DNA from: a virus
IMG/VR virus record: IMGVR_UViG_3300014060_000017
Coordinates: 1-24,331 of that record
DNA length: 24,331 nt
Strand: one strand, 5' to 3'
The notes under the pieces are model-generated. The model made no database searches and was not told where the DNA came from. It worked only from the letters and a program-made list of their open reading frames with translations. Below are positions 1 through 8,165 of the stretch, in pieces. The position numbers were made by a program, and so were the translations under genes. Position 1 is the stretch's first letter. Every line of letters starts with the position of its first letter.

Positions 1-96
1 TACGTCAGTGACGACCGAGCTGAAACTGTTTCTGAAGTTGTTACCAGATGGACGAGTAGAGATCAGTTGGGGGCCATGAAGCAGTTGCTGTTTTAG
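1..96 (+). CDS. 3' end of an unidentified protein, cut by the window edge
   Basis: An open frame enters from the left edge and ends at a TAG at 94-96, giving the last 31 residues of a protein (it ends QLLF). The visible part is charged and looks helical, but it is too short to assign. Its stop is followed 10 nt later by the start of the next small ORF, and the sequence around the stop (TAGGAGAG) doubles as that ORF's ribosome binding site, which is typical tight phage packing. Position just upstream of the terminase would fit a small terminase subunit or another packaging gene, but nothing in the fragment shows this. Confidence 0.45.
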   Translation, partial: YVSDDRAETVSEVVTRWTSRDQLGAMKQLLF

Positions 97-106
97 GAGA
101 GTTGGC

Positions 107-283
107 ATGAAGATCACGGCGACGGTGCGGCAACTGTACGCCCTGGCGCGGGCGCTGGCGATCCTGGAAGAGGCGGGATTGGCTGAGCGGGGGATCACGG
201 CGCAGATATAGGCGCGCAAGGCCAAGCTGGAGAAGGGCCTGGCAAAGGAGGCTGTCGATGGCGATCTGGGTAAAGGTCAGTGA
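107..283 (+). pseudogene. Small ORF interrupted by an in-frame TAG
   Basis: ATG at 107 follows an AGGAG site and encodes 34 residues (MKITATVRQLYALARALAIL and onward) before a TAG at 209-211. The same frame continues immediately in equally plausible coding sequence (ARKAKLEKGLAKEAVDGDLG) to a TGA at 281-283. That continuation overlaps the start of the next ORF by 26 nt, as intact phage genes commonly do. Read through, it would be a basic, helical protein of about 58 residues. A single change from a sense codon such as CAG to TAG would explain it. Alternatives are a true 34-residue protein, occasional readthrough, or a sequencing error. No function can be given. Confidence 0.4.
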
Positions 284-363
284 GCTGCAGGGCGGCCTCT
301 ACGCAGCCCGTTTTTGATGGCACGCTAACCGTGAAGGAATCTATATTTGCGGCGATGGTCTAA
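258..363 (+). CDS. Very small ORF with an apparent +1 frameshift just before the terminase gene
   Basis: ATG at 258 has a good SD (AAGGAGG ending at 251) and encodes MAIWVKVSELQGGLYAARF before a TGA at 315-317. The stop lies in a T5 run (311-315). Shifting +1 at TTT-TGA continues as DGTLTVKESIFAAMV and ends at TAA 361-363, six bases before the terminase ATG, giving 34 residues in total. The terminase start has no clear SD of its own, so coupling to this ORF's stop is plausible. The shift could be a homopolymer sequencing error, a mutation, or programmed slippage. No family recognised. Confidence 0.4.
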
Positions 364-369
364 GTAAGT

Positions 370-1803
370 ATGCCAAAGGTTTTTGACGCTTCTGAGAACC
401 AAGCACAGGCTGATTTCCTGCTGAGCCAAGCTCGTGTTGTAGGTTATATTGGCGGCGTTGGAAGTGGAAAAACAGCGGGAGGTGCTGTAAAAGCAGTAAG
501 GAAAATACAGGACAAGGAAGACGGCATTATCGTTGCACCGGACTTCCCACAGTTTGCCAAGTCGACATGGCCTGAGTTTCTAAAGTGGGCTCCCATGGGC
601 CGCTGTACCAATGCCAACCTGGATCATCCCTACACACAGAAGAAGTTCCTTACTTTCAACATCAGTGGCAAGGAAGTTATCGTCTACTACGGTGGTATTG
701 AGGACGAAAGGAGTTGGGCAGGTCCCAACGTCAATTGGTGCTGGTTTGACGAAGGTGGTCGCAAGCAAACCCGCGATGCTTTCAACATCCTGCTAGGTCG
801 TATTCGTATCGGGCAGAACCCGCAGTTGTGGGTGACAACGACGCCGAACGGTATCAGTCACTGGCTATACGACGTGTTCTATCGCAAGCTGTTTGATGAT
901 AAAGCGCTGACTCTCCTTCGTGAGTTAGGCTATAAGGGACCAGTTGTTGAATACTTCCATGGTAGGACGGAGGACAACAAGAAGAATCTCGATCCATTCT
1001 ACTATGCCGCACAGAGCGGTCTATACTCGGGCAAACTACGTGAGCAGGAGCTTGAGGGTGCCTTCGTTACATTGGAAGGCGCTGTGTGGGACATGTTCGA
1101 TCCTACACCTGGAGGTCCCAACGTCTCTCAGCAGGCGGAGTATAGGGGAGGAGTGCCAATTGAGTGGTGGGTGGATGATGGCTTTACAGAAGGCCACCCT
1201 CGTGTTATTCTAATGGCACAGGTAATTCCACCTAATCTGCACGTGTTTGATGAGTATGTCGTAGTTGGTGAGCTGGCAGAGGTCTCAATCAAGCGGGCGT
1301 TGGAGAAGTGTCCAGCGCACCCAACTATTGCCTACGTAGACTCTAGCGCCGCAGAACTGCGCTCTCGTCTGTGGCAGATGGACATCGACACAGTATCTGC
1401 CACGCACGATGTAGTCGAGGGTATCAAGCGCACAGCATCTTGGATACAGAACGGTAAGGGCGAAGCGCATCTGATCTTCCATCCGCGCTGTGAGTTCTCT
1501 TTGAGAGAGCTACCTGCGTACTCGCGGAGCCCTAAGACACAGCAGGCGCTGAAGAAAGAGGACAATGCATCCGATGCGATGCGCTACGGTGTATGGCCCA
1601 AAGATCGTGAAGAGATTTGGGGAGAGAAAACTCCTGGGGAACCGCTTCGGTTTTTCGACACGGCCCATCAGATCGTAACTGTAGAGCAGGAGCGGGAAGA
1701 GGTGTATGCAGAGAGTATCGACGTTCCACGGGCGATGCCCAACATTGCTGCTCAATACCTGCGTATGTGGGGAAATCCTAGCATCGGCAGGCGGCACCGT
1801 TAG
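370..1803 (+). CDS. terL: Terminase large subunit (DNA packaging ATPase/nuclease)
   Basis: This is the motor that pumps DNA into the prohead and cuts the concatemer. At 477 residues it is of normal length. The N-terminal ATPase has a Walker A motif GGVGSGKT at about residues 28-35 and a Walker B region WCWFDE with D127-E128. The C-terminal RNase H-like nuclease shows VDDG (D269/D270), YVDSS (D324) and DNASDAMRYG (D398, D402), the three acidic clusters expected of an active headful or cos nuclease. The start has no strong SD and lies 6 nt after the frameshifted small ORF, so translation may be coupled. The gene is intact and is followed directly by the portal gene. The subclass (pac, cos or terminal repeat) cannot be told by eye. 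Confidence 0.93.
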   Translation: MPKVFDASENQAQADFLLSQARVVGYIGGVGSGKTAGGAVKAVRKIQDKEDGIIVAPDFPQFAKSTWPEFLKWAPMGRCTNANLDHPYTQKKFLTFNISGKEVIVYYGGIEDERSWAGPNVNWCWFDEGGRKQTRDAFNILLGRIRIGQNPQLWVTTTPNGISHWLYDVFYRKLFDDKALTLLRELGYKGPVVEYFHGRTEDNKKNLDPFYYAAQSGLYSGKLREQELEGAFVTLEGAVWDMFDPTPGGPNVSQQAEYRGGVPIEWWVDDGFTEGHPRVILMAQVIPPNLHVFDEYVVVGELAEVSIKRALEKCPAHPTIAYVDSSAAELRSRLWQMDIDTVSATHDVVEGIKRTASWIQNGKGEAHLIFHPRCEFSLRELPAYSRSPKTQQALKKEDNASDAMRYGVWPKDREEIWGEKTPGEPLRFFDTAHQIVTVEQEREEVYAESIDVPRAMPNIAAQYLRMWGNPSIGRRHR

Positions 1804-1815
1804 CGGAGTAGCTTG

Positions 1816-3174
1816 ATGGCAATTATTGATCCCGAAAAACTACTATCCATCAGTGTACAGAATCCACAGCCTGAGATTATGTCACAGATGATCTCAGAAA
1901 ATCCTATTGTAATGTACTTTGCTTCTGTGGCTGACACGGTTCCCGCTTGGCCAAGCAAGGCAAGAGACCTCAAGCTTAGGCAGTTGTGGAAGGAAGAGCC
2001 TATGCTGGCGGGGGCCGTATTCTCAATGTGCGCCAAGCTGTGCGCGCTCGATTACAAGATGACGGGTCCTGCTCGCTCTGTGAACTATTCCAACACAATC
2101 TTGCAGTCTGCAGACCTGGGAAGCGGATGGGTCTACTTCCTTATGAAGATGATGCAGGACATCTTCACCACGGACAATGGCGGCTTTATGGAACTGGGGC
2201 GGCGGCCTGGAGCATCGAGCACTAGTATACCCGCAGCTATTGGGCATCTTGATTCAGCTCGCTGCCGTCATACCGGAAATCCCTTGATACCGGTCCAATA
2301 CGAGGATCAGCGTGGTACTGTACATGATCTGCCCTGGTTCAGCGTGCGGCCTATCGCGGACATGCCTACGCCGCAGCAGGAGTTGCGAGGTTGGGGCTAC
2401 TGCGCCGTCTCTCGCGTTCTGCGAGCTGCACAGATTCTCCGTGACATTGGGGTCTACAAGCGGCAGAAACTTTCTGGCAAGCGCGTCCCTGGTATGCTGT
2501 TCGTGCAGGGCATTCGCCGTGGTATCGTCAAGGAGGCCATCACGAACGCGATGGTTCAGGAGCAGGAGCAGGAAGGACGCTCGCTTTATACAGGCCCTGT
2601 GATCCTTTCCTCGAACGACGCAGGCATGCCTGTAGATGCCAAACTGATCGAACTAGCAGGGCTGCCTGATGGCTACGATGAGGACACAACCTTTAAGTGG
2701 TACATTTCAGCCCTGGCCTTGGGCTTTGGCACGCACTACAGCGAGTTCGCTCCACTTCCTGGTGGGAACCTGGGCACGGCATCGCAGGTTGAGCAGATGT
2801 CAGACAGCGCTCGTGGTAAGGGGCCTGGACTCATTGTCCAGTTGTTTGAGTACAACCTGAACTACTTTGTGCTGCCGGAGACAGTTACGTTCCAGTTTAC
2901 GTCGACCGAGTCGGGGGCTGAGAGAATCCGAGTAGAACTCGCCCATGCTCGTGCGCGAGAGCGGGCGCTGCGGGTAAACTCAGGCGAGATCACGCCGCAG
3001 CAAGCACTGCAGATAGCTGTGTCTGCAGGCGATGCCCCCGAGAGTTTCCTGGATACAGTGGGTGAGATGAACGAACCAGGGACGGAAGTAGTAGAACGTA
3101 TCGTGCGCAGCACTGCTGACCTACGGCAGTCGTTTGATGCTGTGCAGGCGCTGATCGCTCGGAGGAAACTCTAG
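1816..3174 (+). CDS. Portal protein
   Basis: The portal is the dodecameric ring through which DNA enters the head and to which the tail joins. It is a 452-residue protein in the canonical slot right after the terminase. Its middle part, with YISALALGFGTHYSEFAPLP followed by GGNLGTASQ at about residues 295-325, resembles the conserved core of phage portal proteins, as does the earlier helical stretch around VSRVLRAAQILRDIGVYKRQ. The C-terminal third is charged and helical. An ATG at 1816 was chosen over the TTG at 1813 because GGAG at 1805-1808 sits 7 nt upstream. The stop TAG is immediately followed by the next start. Confidence 0.82.
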   Translation: MAIIDPEKLLSISVQNPQPEIMSQMISENPIVMYFASVADTVPAWPSKARDLKLRQLWKEEPMLAGAVFSMCAKLCALDYKMTGPARSVNYSNTILQSADLGSGWVYFLMKMMQDIFTTDNGGFMELGRRPGASSTSIPAAIGHLDSARCRHTGNPLIPVQYEDQRGTVHDLPWFSVRPIADMPTPQQELRGWGYCAVSRVLRAAQILRDIGVYKRQKLSGKRVPGMLFVQGIRRGIVKEAITNAMVQEQEQEGRSLYTGPVILSSNDAGMPVDAKLIELAGLPDGYDEDTTFKWYISALALGFGTHYSEFAPLPGGNLGTASQVEQMSDSARGKGPGLIVQLFEYNLNYFVLPETVTFQFTSTESGAERIRVELAHARARERALRVNSGEITPQQALQIAVSAGDAPESFLDTVGEMNEPGTEVVERIVRSTADLRQSFDAVQALIARRKL

Positions 3175-3834
3175 ATGACACTTCATCAGAGCGGTGATAA
3201 CGTTGTCTTCACTCGTAGCACTTCTGAAGCCAGCGGTAGTTTTGTGTGTATGGGCAATTTGCCTTTTGGTACGCAACTGGCTGGCAGGACGATTTTGCCT
3301 AGGATGATCGTACCGGACGCAGTTCGCCAGGAGATACTACGTGAGCTGGCAGCAATAGCACAAGAGGCTGTGGACCTTTATAAGAAGACAACAGCAGGAT
3401 GGTCCTTTCAACCACAGTTTGCTTCTAAACTTGGTTTGCAGAGTCAGCCTGCAGGTTCTCAGAGTGCATCTGTGAGTAACGATGTACGCATTACCGTGGG
3501 TGTAGTCGAGAATGGCGAACAAGTCGCAGACAAGGGGTATACTACGGCAGAGATATACACCTTTGTAGATCAAGGGGTAGCTCCTCATGTCATTGAGGCC
3601 AGAACTAAACCCATGATGATGTTCTTGCCAGAATATCGTGCTCGTACGACACCGCACGTGCTAAGCTCAGGGGAGTCAGAACGTGGAGGAGACCTAGTAG
3701 GGGCACGGTCTGTGTATCAGGGTATAGAAGCTCGGCATTTTAGTGACGATATTGCTGACATCATGCAAGAAGAGATCAACAAGCGGATTCCTGATGCGAT
3801 TCAGCGCGGTTTGAACAAGGCGATTGTGCAGTAG
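3175..3834 (+). CDS. HK97 gp10-like neck/tail-completion protein
   Basis: 219 residues. The central part (IYTFVDQGVAPHVIEARTKP, then MMMFLPEY, and a late GIEARHFSDDI segment) matches the pattern of the HK97 gp10-like family: an aromatic plus 'V-x-x-G-x-x-PHxI' strand, a hydrophobic 'Fxx' strand and a final 'x-a-R-x-F' helix. That family closes the head-tail interface or completes the tail. Here it sits unusually early, between portal and protease. GGAGG about 8 nt upstream supports the start at 3175, directly abutting the portal stop, although the first 40 residues look poorly conserved and an internal ATG at 3304 is possible. Confidence 0.6.
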   Translation: MTLHQSGDNVVFTRSTSEASGSFVCMGNLPFGTQLAGRTILPRMIVPDAVRQEILRELAAIAQEAVDLYKKTTAGWSFQPQFASKLGLQSQPAGSQSASVSNDVRITVGVVENGEQVADKGYTTAEIYTFVDQGVAPHVIEARTKPMMMFLPEYRARTTPHVLSSGESERGGDLVGARSVYQGIEARHFSDDIADIMQEEINKRIPDAIQRGLNKAIVQ

Positions 3835-3849
3835 GTGGAGGTAAAAGCA

Positions 3850-5991
3850 ATGGGGTACGACACAGTAAGTGTACTTAGGGCACTGGGAGCTTCTCAGCAG
3901 TGGAAGCTCAGTGGCTTCCCTACGACCATCGCGGAGAAGGAGATGAGCGTCCTATGCATAGAGTTCCCCGACGGCTCGCTTTCTTCGCTGATCGTCCCAG
4001 AGAAGCAGCTTGACTTGCCAAGGTTTGAGGGAGACTGGTCAGTAGAATCTCTACTTCAGTCGATCCATACAGCCATTAGCAAGGAGAGCACGGATGGTGG
4101 AGACCAAGCGCCGAGCGCCACGAAGAAAGAGACAGATCAGTCGGGGCCTGTGCAGAATGTGGAAACAAAGGAAGCAGAGCCAGAAGGACTGACTCTTAAG
4201 GATGTATGGACTGCTGCCTACATCAACAATTTAAGTGATTCCGCGTTTTTCTACATTGAGCCAGGGGGAGAGAAGGATGGCGAGGGTAAGACAACGCCTC
4301 GCAGCCTCCGACATCTGCCCTATCGTGATGCCAATGGCAAGGTCGATCCAGCACACGTGCGGAACGCAATTGCGCGAGCTCCGCAGACTAAAGACAAGAC
4401 TGGCAAGCCACTCTCTAGGGACCTTGTAGCTCGCATCCAAGCCCGAGCAAGAAAGCTCCTGGGTTCTGCCGGCAAGGGTGCGACGATGCCCAACGAAGCT
4501 GGTGAGGGCTATTGCGTCTGCAATGAGTGTGGGTACAGGGCAGAGCGCTCTTCGGGAGTGCCCTGTGAAGATAAGACCTGTCCCGTGTGTTCTACGCCAC
4601 TGAGTTCAGAGACAAAGGAGGACTATGAAAAGAGCCACCGACCGGAAGTCCGTTCTGCTGTACTGAAGTTTTGGGATCGGGTTGCGAAACTAGGATCGCG
4701 ACTTTGGTCCAACGATGACTGGACTACCATTGCGAAGCATCTAATGGAAGACAGTCAGCATTCGGCCTTCTTTACAGTCAAGGACTCGCTAACGGGGCGC
4801 GGTCGCTGGGTGAGCATCTCGTCTACGGCCTTCTTGGACAAAGACTCTGACATCGTTCCACAACGAGCTTTGGAGAAGGCTGTCAATGGAGCCGTCGGTA
4901 CAGATCGAGGTCCCCTGCGTTTTTGGCACGAGACAGGGGTTGACCTTGGAAGGTGTGACTTCCAACTGTGCGAAGGCTTGTGCCTTGTTGAGTCTGGCCT
5001 GTGGAACGACGACGAGATTGCCCGAGAAGCTGAGAAGTCTACAGCAGAGCATCCTGGGGCTTGGCAGACGAGCATTGCTTTTCTGTACAATCCGACTACG
5101 CTTGAGAAGGATGTTGTTGTCAATAATCATCTTGTCAAGCATATCTACAATGACATTGTGATTGTTGAACGCTCCTTGTTGCCCTCGGCGTGGTCCTCAA
5201 ACTGGTTCTCTGCATTCGACTCTAAGACACGTGGAGAAATAGAAATGGATCAAAGGAAGATTGATGCTCTTGCACAGCTGGTCGGACCAGATCGCGCACG
5301 GAAGGTGGCTGCCGCAGTCGATCAACTCAATGCGCAGAAGGAAACTGACGGGGCTGTCTACAAGAGCGCGGATGGTACTCTCCCTGGTCAGGTTGAAGCA
5401 ATCGCTGAAAGCCTCCAGGCAACTGATCCCTCGTCCGCTGACGTCCTACTTGAGGCTGTTAAGGCCCTGACTACTTCTTCGGGACCGTCTGTCAAGGCAG
5501 ACCCTGATGCAGCGCTGAAGAGTACTGTAGCAGACTTCCTTGCAGACCTGCCCGAGAGTAACCTGAAGGCGCTTCTGATGTCTGCGATGGAGACCACGCA
5601 GGACATTACAAGCGACGACAAGACGACGCTCAAGAGCGAGGGCACTCCAGAGGTTGTCACAGAGCCTGTTGTGGCTACTGCTGACGACCCCGTAGCCGCA
5701 GCTGCGACCACAGACAAGGATACTACTATTCTTCAACTTCTTGCAGATATGAAGGAGAAGATGAGCGTTATTGAGTCTGATGTCGCTCTAATCAAGTCCG
5801 CGAATACTACTCGTAGCGGGCTTATTCCGAATGCGATCTTTGCGTCTCAGCAGCCTCAGACCGCTAATCCTGCAGCAGAGTCCGTGGTTAAGGATGCAGG
5901 TGGTACGCCTGGGGATGACACTCTGAAAAGTATGTCTGAGCAACTACAACGAGCGCTATTCCAAGTCAATGGAGGCATCAGCAATGGATAA
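3850..5991 (+). CDS. Prohead protease/scaffold polyprotein with a zinc ribbon
   Basis: 713 residues, longer than a typical capsid protease. Regions in order: N-terminal domain (about 1-75); acidic linker; a helical segment (about 115-205, with RHLPYRDANGKVDPAHVRNA and ARIQARARKLLG) resembling a small domain often attached to phage proteases; a zinc ribbon with C224/C227 and a CPVC pair near 240; an XkdF-like/prohead-protease-like domain (about 285-470) in which H360 (FWHETG) and S408 (QTSIAF) fit the His and Ser of HK97-type prohead proteases; then an acidic, helical scaffold-like tail (about 466-713). The ATG at 3850 is preceded by GGAGGT at 3837-3842. It overlaps the capsid gene by 8 nt. 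The role is capsid assembly and maturation; the protease assignment is by motif only. Confidence 0.72.
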   Translation: MGYDTVSVLRALGASQQWKLSGFPTTIAEKEMSVLCIEFPDGSLSSLIVPEKQLDLPRFEGDWSVESLLQSIHTAISKESTDGGDQAPSATKKETDQSGPVQNVETKEAEPEGLTLKDVWTAAYINNLSDSAFFYIEPGGEKDGEGKTTPRSLRHLPYRDANGKVDPAHVRNAIARAPQTKDKTGKPLSRDLVARIQARARKLLGSAGKGATMPNEAGEGYCVCNECGYRAERSSGVPCEDKTCPVCSTPLSSETKEDYEKSHRPEVRSAVLKFWDRVAKLGSRLWSNDDWTTIAKHLMEDSQHSAFFTVKDSLTGRGRWVSISSTAFLDKDSDIVPQRALEKAVNGAVGTDRGPLRFWHETGVDLGRCDFQLCEGLCLVESGLWNDDEIAREAEKSTAEHPGAWQTSIAFLYNPTTLEKDVVVNNHLVKHIYNDIVIVERSLLPSAWSSNWFSAFDSKTRGEIEMDQRKIDALAQLVGPDRARKVAAAVDQLNAQKETDGAVYKSADGTLPGQVEAIAESLQATDPSSADVLLEAVKALTTSSGPSVKADPDAALKSTVADFLADLPESNLKALLMSAMETTQDITSDDKTTLKSEGTPEVVTEPVVATADDPVAAAATTDKDTTILQLLADMKEKMSVIESDVALIKSANTTRSGLIPNAIFASQQPQTANPAAESVVKDAGGTPGDDTLKSMSEQLQRALFQVNGGISNG
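5245..5991 (+). CDS. Possible nested scaffolding protein from an internal start
   Basis: Inside the protease gene and in the same frame, ATG at 5245 is preceded by GTGGAGA with 7-8 nt spacing, a credible ribosome binding site. It lies at the junction between the protease-like domain and the scaffold-like tail. The product would be about 248 residues starting MDQRKIDALAQL, acidic, Ala/Thr-rich and helical, as scaffolds are. Phage lambda makes its scaffold Nu3 in exactly this way from within the protease gene C. What is seen is the SD, the start and the domain boundary; use in vivo is inference. Confidence 0.45.
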   Translation: MDQRKIDALAQLVGPDRARKVAAAVDQLNAQKETDGAVYKSADGTLPGQVEAIAESLQATDPSSADVLLEAVKALTTSSGPSVKADPDAALKSTVADFLADLPESNLKALLMSAMETTQDITSDDKTTLKSEGTPEVVTEPVVATADDPVAAAATTDKDTTILQLLADMKEKMSVIESDVALIKSANTTRSGLIPNAIFASQQPQTANPAAESVVKDAGGTPGDDTLKSMSEQLQRALFQVNGGISNG

Positions 5992-7432
5992 GGAAACCCA
6001 AGACATCCTTCAGGGAGTCTTGAAGAACCTGGAACTTCTGTCTGCGCAGAATGCTGTGCAGAAAACGATCAGCGGTACACCTGATGCTCAAAGCATCTTT
6101 GGCGTCGGGGGTATCTTCTCGAACTTCGGGTTGGACAGCGCAGTCATCAACCTGTCGCTGTCGCCGAGGGGCATGAGCCGCGTGCTGCCTGCCTATGGTA
6201 CGATCTACACCAACCCCATCTATCCCTACATCACGGGATTCGAGTCCGATGATGCAGCTGAGGTGAACGGTGTATGCGATGACGCCCCTGGCGGGGTTAT
6301 CGAGGTCGGCCATCAGACAGCGGCGTTCGGTCGTATCGCTCGTGCGTCACAGGAGATGGAAGTCAACACCTTGATGCAGGTTCTGAATGGGCATCTGACC
6401 ACGGATTTGCGCGTTCTGGGCAGCATCTTGGGTGAAGGACACCAGCTTCTGACGCAGCAGGCTAACCAGTCAGGGGACTGGATTCGGAGCATGGTCAAGA
6501 CGCAGATGGTCATCGTCGGCGTCCTGTTCCAGCGCAAACTCTCTCCCATGCTCTTTACTGGGGACCCTGCGAACAACTCCGCTGGTGGGGGCTACAAGGA
6601 GTTTCCTGGTCTTGATATACTGATCTCCACAGGCAAGGTTGACGCCATTAGTGGTGTGACCATGCCCGCGTTGGATTCAGATGTTAAAGACTTTGGCTAC
6701 AACGACATTGATAGCGCCGACCCCACCATTCTGCAATACGTTTCGATGATGCACTACTACCTCGGCCACGTCGCCGACCGTACAGGGCTTAGCCCTGTAG
6801 AGTGGGTGCTCGCCATGAGGCCGCAGTTGTTCTTCGAGCTCACGGCAATCTGGCCATGTCAGTATCTGACCAACCGTTGTGCGAATAGCGCTGGTACTAA
6901 CGTAGCGGTTATGAACGATCAAACTAACGTTGACATGCGCGACCAAATGCGCAACGGTAGCTTCCTGTGGGTCAACGGCGTACAGGTTCCTGTGGTGACG
7001 GATGATGGGATTTGGGAGGACTCTGTTACAACAGATGGTCATCTGAACCCTGGTGAGTTCTCCTCGGACATCTACTTCATCCCGATTCGCTTCCAGGGCG
7101 CTGTGCCTGCGATCTACTGGGAGTACCTCGACTACACCCAGGCGATGGCAGAAGTCGCTAACCTTGAGGGCAAGCAGTTTTGGGCTACTGACAACGGTCG
7201 CTACATGTGGACCATGCAGCAGCTGAACTACTGCTTTAAGATTCAAGGTAAGATCGAGCCACGTGTCATTCTTAGGACGCCTCAGCTGGCTGGTCGCATT
7301 CAGAACGTTAAGTACAGCCCGCTGCAGCATCTGAGGGACTGGAACGAGGATTCCTTCTACTTCAAGAAGGGTGGTAAGGAAGAGTACAGTACTCCTCCTA
7401 CCTACTACTCGGACTGGAACCGGCCTCAGTAG
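5984..7432 (+). CDS. Major capsid protein (HK97-fold)
   Basis: 482 residues, directly downstream of the protease/scaffold gene, with GGAGG at 5971-5975 placing the start at 5984 rather than at an upstream in-frame codon. The N-terminus (MDKETQDILQGVLKNLELLS) is helical. The body has the mixed Gly/Asp-rich, aromatic pattern and a C-terminal region with a long tyrosine-rich tail that ends near a lysine-rich patch (SFYFKKGGKEEY). Size, position and pattern fit an HK97-fold capsid subunit. No cleavage site can be proven by eye. It is followed by a very strong hairpin at 7448-7473. Confidence 0.82.
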   Translation: MDKETQDILQGVLKNLELLSAQNAVQKTISGTPDAQSIFGVGGIFSNFGLDSAVINLSLSPRGMSRVLPAYGTIYTNPIYPYITGFESDDAAEVNGVCDDAPGGVIEVGHQTAAFGRIARASQEMEVNTLMQVLNGHLTTDLRVLGSILGEGHQLLTQQANQSGDWIRSMVKTQMVIVGVLFQRKLSPMLFTGDPANNSAGGGYKEFPGLDILISTGKVDAISGVTMPALDSDVKDFGYNDIDSADPTILQYVSMMHYYLGHVADRTGLSPVEWVLAMRPQLFFELTAIWPCQYLTNRCANSAGTNVAVMNDQTNVDMRDQMRNGSFLWVNGVQVPVVTDDGIWEDSVTTDGHLNPGEFSSDIYFIPIRFQGAVPAIYWEYLDYTQAMAEVANLEGKQFWATDNGRYMWTMQQLNYCFKIQGKIEPRVILRTPQLAGRIQNVKYSPLQHLRDWNEDSFYFKKGGKEEYSTPPTYYSDWNRPQ

Positions 7433-7447
7433 TGTAATCTGTACGGC

Positions 7448-7473
7448 GGGGCGCGGGGACCTACCCGCGCCCC
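7448..7473 (+). terminator. Strong GC hairpin after the capsid gene (attenuator or mRNA 3'-end protector)
   Basis: A perfect 10-bp all-GC stem (GGGGCGCGGG with CCCGCGCCCC) and a 6-base loop GACCTA lie 15 bases after the capsid stop codon. It is followed by ACGCAAAATGG, not a T run, so it is not a classic intrinsic terminator. More likely it stabilises the abundant capsid mRNA or lets only part of the transcription pass into the glycosyltransferase block. Confidence 0.6.
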
Positions 7474-7493
7474 ACGCAAAATGGAGGGCCTGG

Positions 7494-8165
7494 ATGGAGA
7501 TACTGCTTCCGACCTATGACAAGTATAACTTTCTGATCCCAGCAAACATTGCTTGTCTACGGGACTACTGGCCTGAAAATCGTGATCGAATCGTTGTCAT
7601 TAACGGCGGTAAGAAGCAGATTCAGTTATCGGATGATCAGGGTATTCAGATCATCTACACAGGGGAGGACCATAACTACGGGTCTAACCTGATAGCGGCG
7701 ATTGATGCAGCTATCAAGTCTGAGCACATTCTTATTTGGCTGGACGACTACATGCTCTACCGAGTCCAGCACGATGTGGTCAATGCAGCGCAGAAACTGG
7801 TTGAGCGGCCTGAAATCGACAGTGTAAGACTGTCCAAACTATATACACCAGACTGGACAGTCTATGAAGAGGACGATAGATTCTGCTACATCGACAAGAA
7901 CGCCCAGTATAGCTTCTCGCAACAGGCGGCCTTTTGGACCACTGCGGCCTTCCGCCGTAACCTACGTGAGGGCGAGAATCCTTGGGAGACAGAGCTGAAC
8001 GGCTCGGGAAGGATCGAACACCACACGACGGACATGGGTATTCTACTGGGGGTGAGGCAGCCAGCGTTGGATTACCACAACGTGCTGAACAAGAACGTAT
8101 TCGATGTCAATGCTGCCAAGTGGCTCTTCCAACGTGCCAGCTGGGGCAATCACCATGAGAACTGA
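7494..8165 (+). CDS. Glycosyltransferase-like protein, GT-A type
   Basis: 223 residues. The opening MEILLPTYDKYNFLIPANIA looks like the first strand-loop of a GT-A fold nucleotide-sugar transferase. WLDDYM at D84/D85 is in the place of the metal-binding DxD motif, and later FSQQAAFWTTAAFRRNL and NPWETE (P163-E167) resemble the acceptor-side segments of bacterial surface-sugar transferases. It would move a sugar from an activated donor to an acceptor that cannot be deduced. First gene of the sugar-modification block. The SD GGAGGGCC (7483-7490) belongs to a motif shared by four genes here. The last 11 nt overlap the next gene. Confidence 0.65.
   Translation: MEILLPTYDKYNFLIPANIACLRDYWPENRDRIVVINGGKKQIQLSDDQGIQIIYTGEDHNYGSNLIAAIDAAIKSEHILIWLDDYMLYRVQHDVVNAAQKLVERPEIDSVRLSKLYTPDWTVYEEDDRFCYIDKNAQYSFSQQAAFWTTAAFRRNLREGENPWETELNGSGRIEHHTTDMGILLGVRQPALDYHNVLNKNVFDVNAAKWLFQRASWGNHHEN

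Noticed and set aside
107-283. Genome-wide amber (TAG) recoding
   Set aside because: TAG correctly ends the terminase, portal, neck, capsid and other intact genes directly before well-formed starts, so TAG is a true stop here.
6677-7330. 217-codon minus-strand frame under the capsid gene
   Set aside because: Codon-bias shadow of the capsid gene; no start signal, and it runs against a well-supported coding frame.
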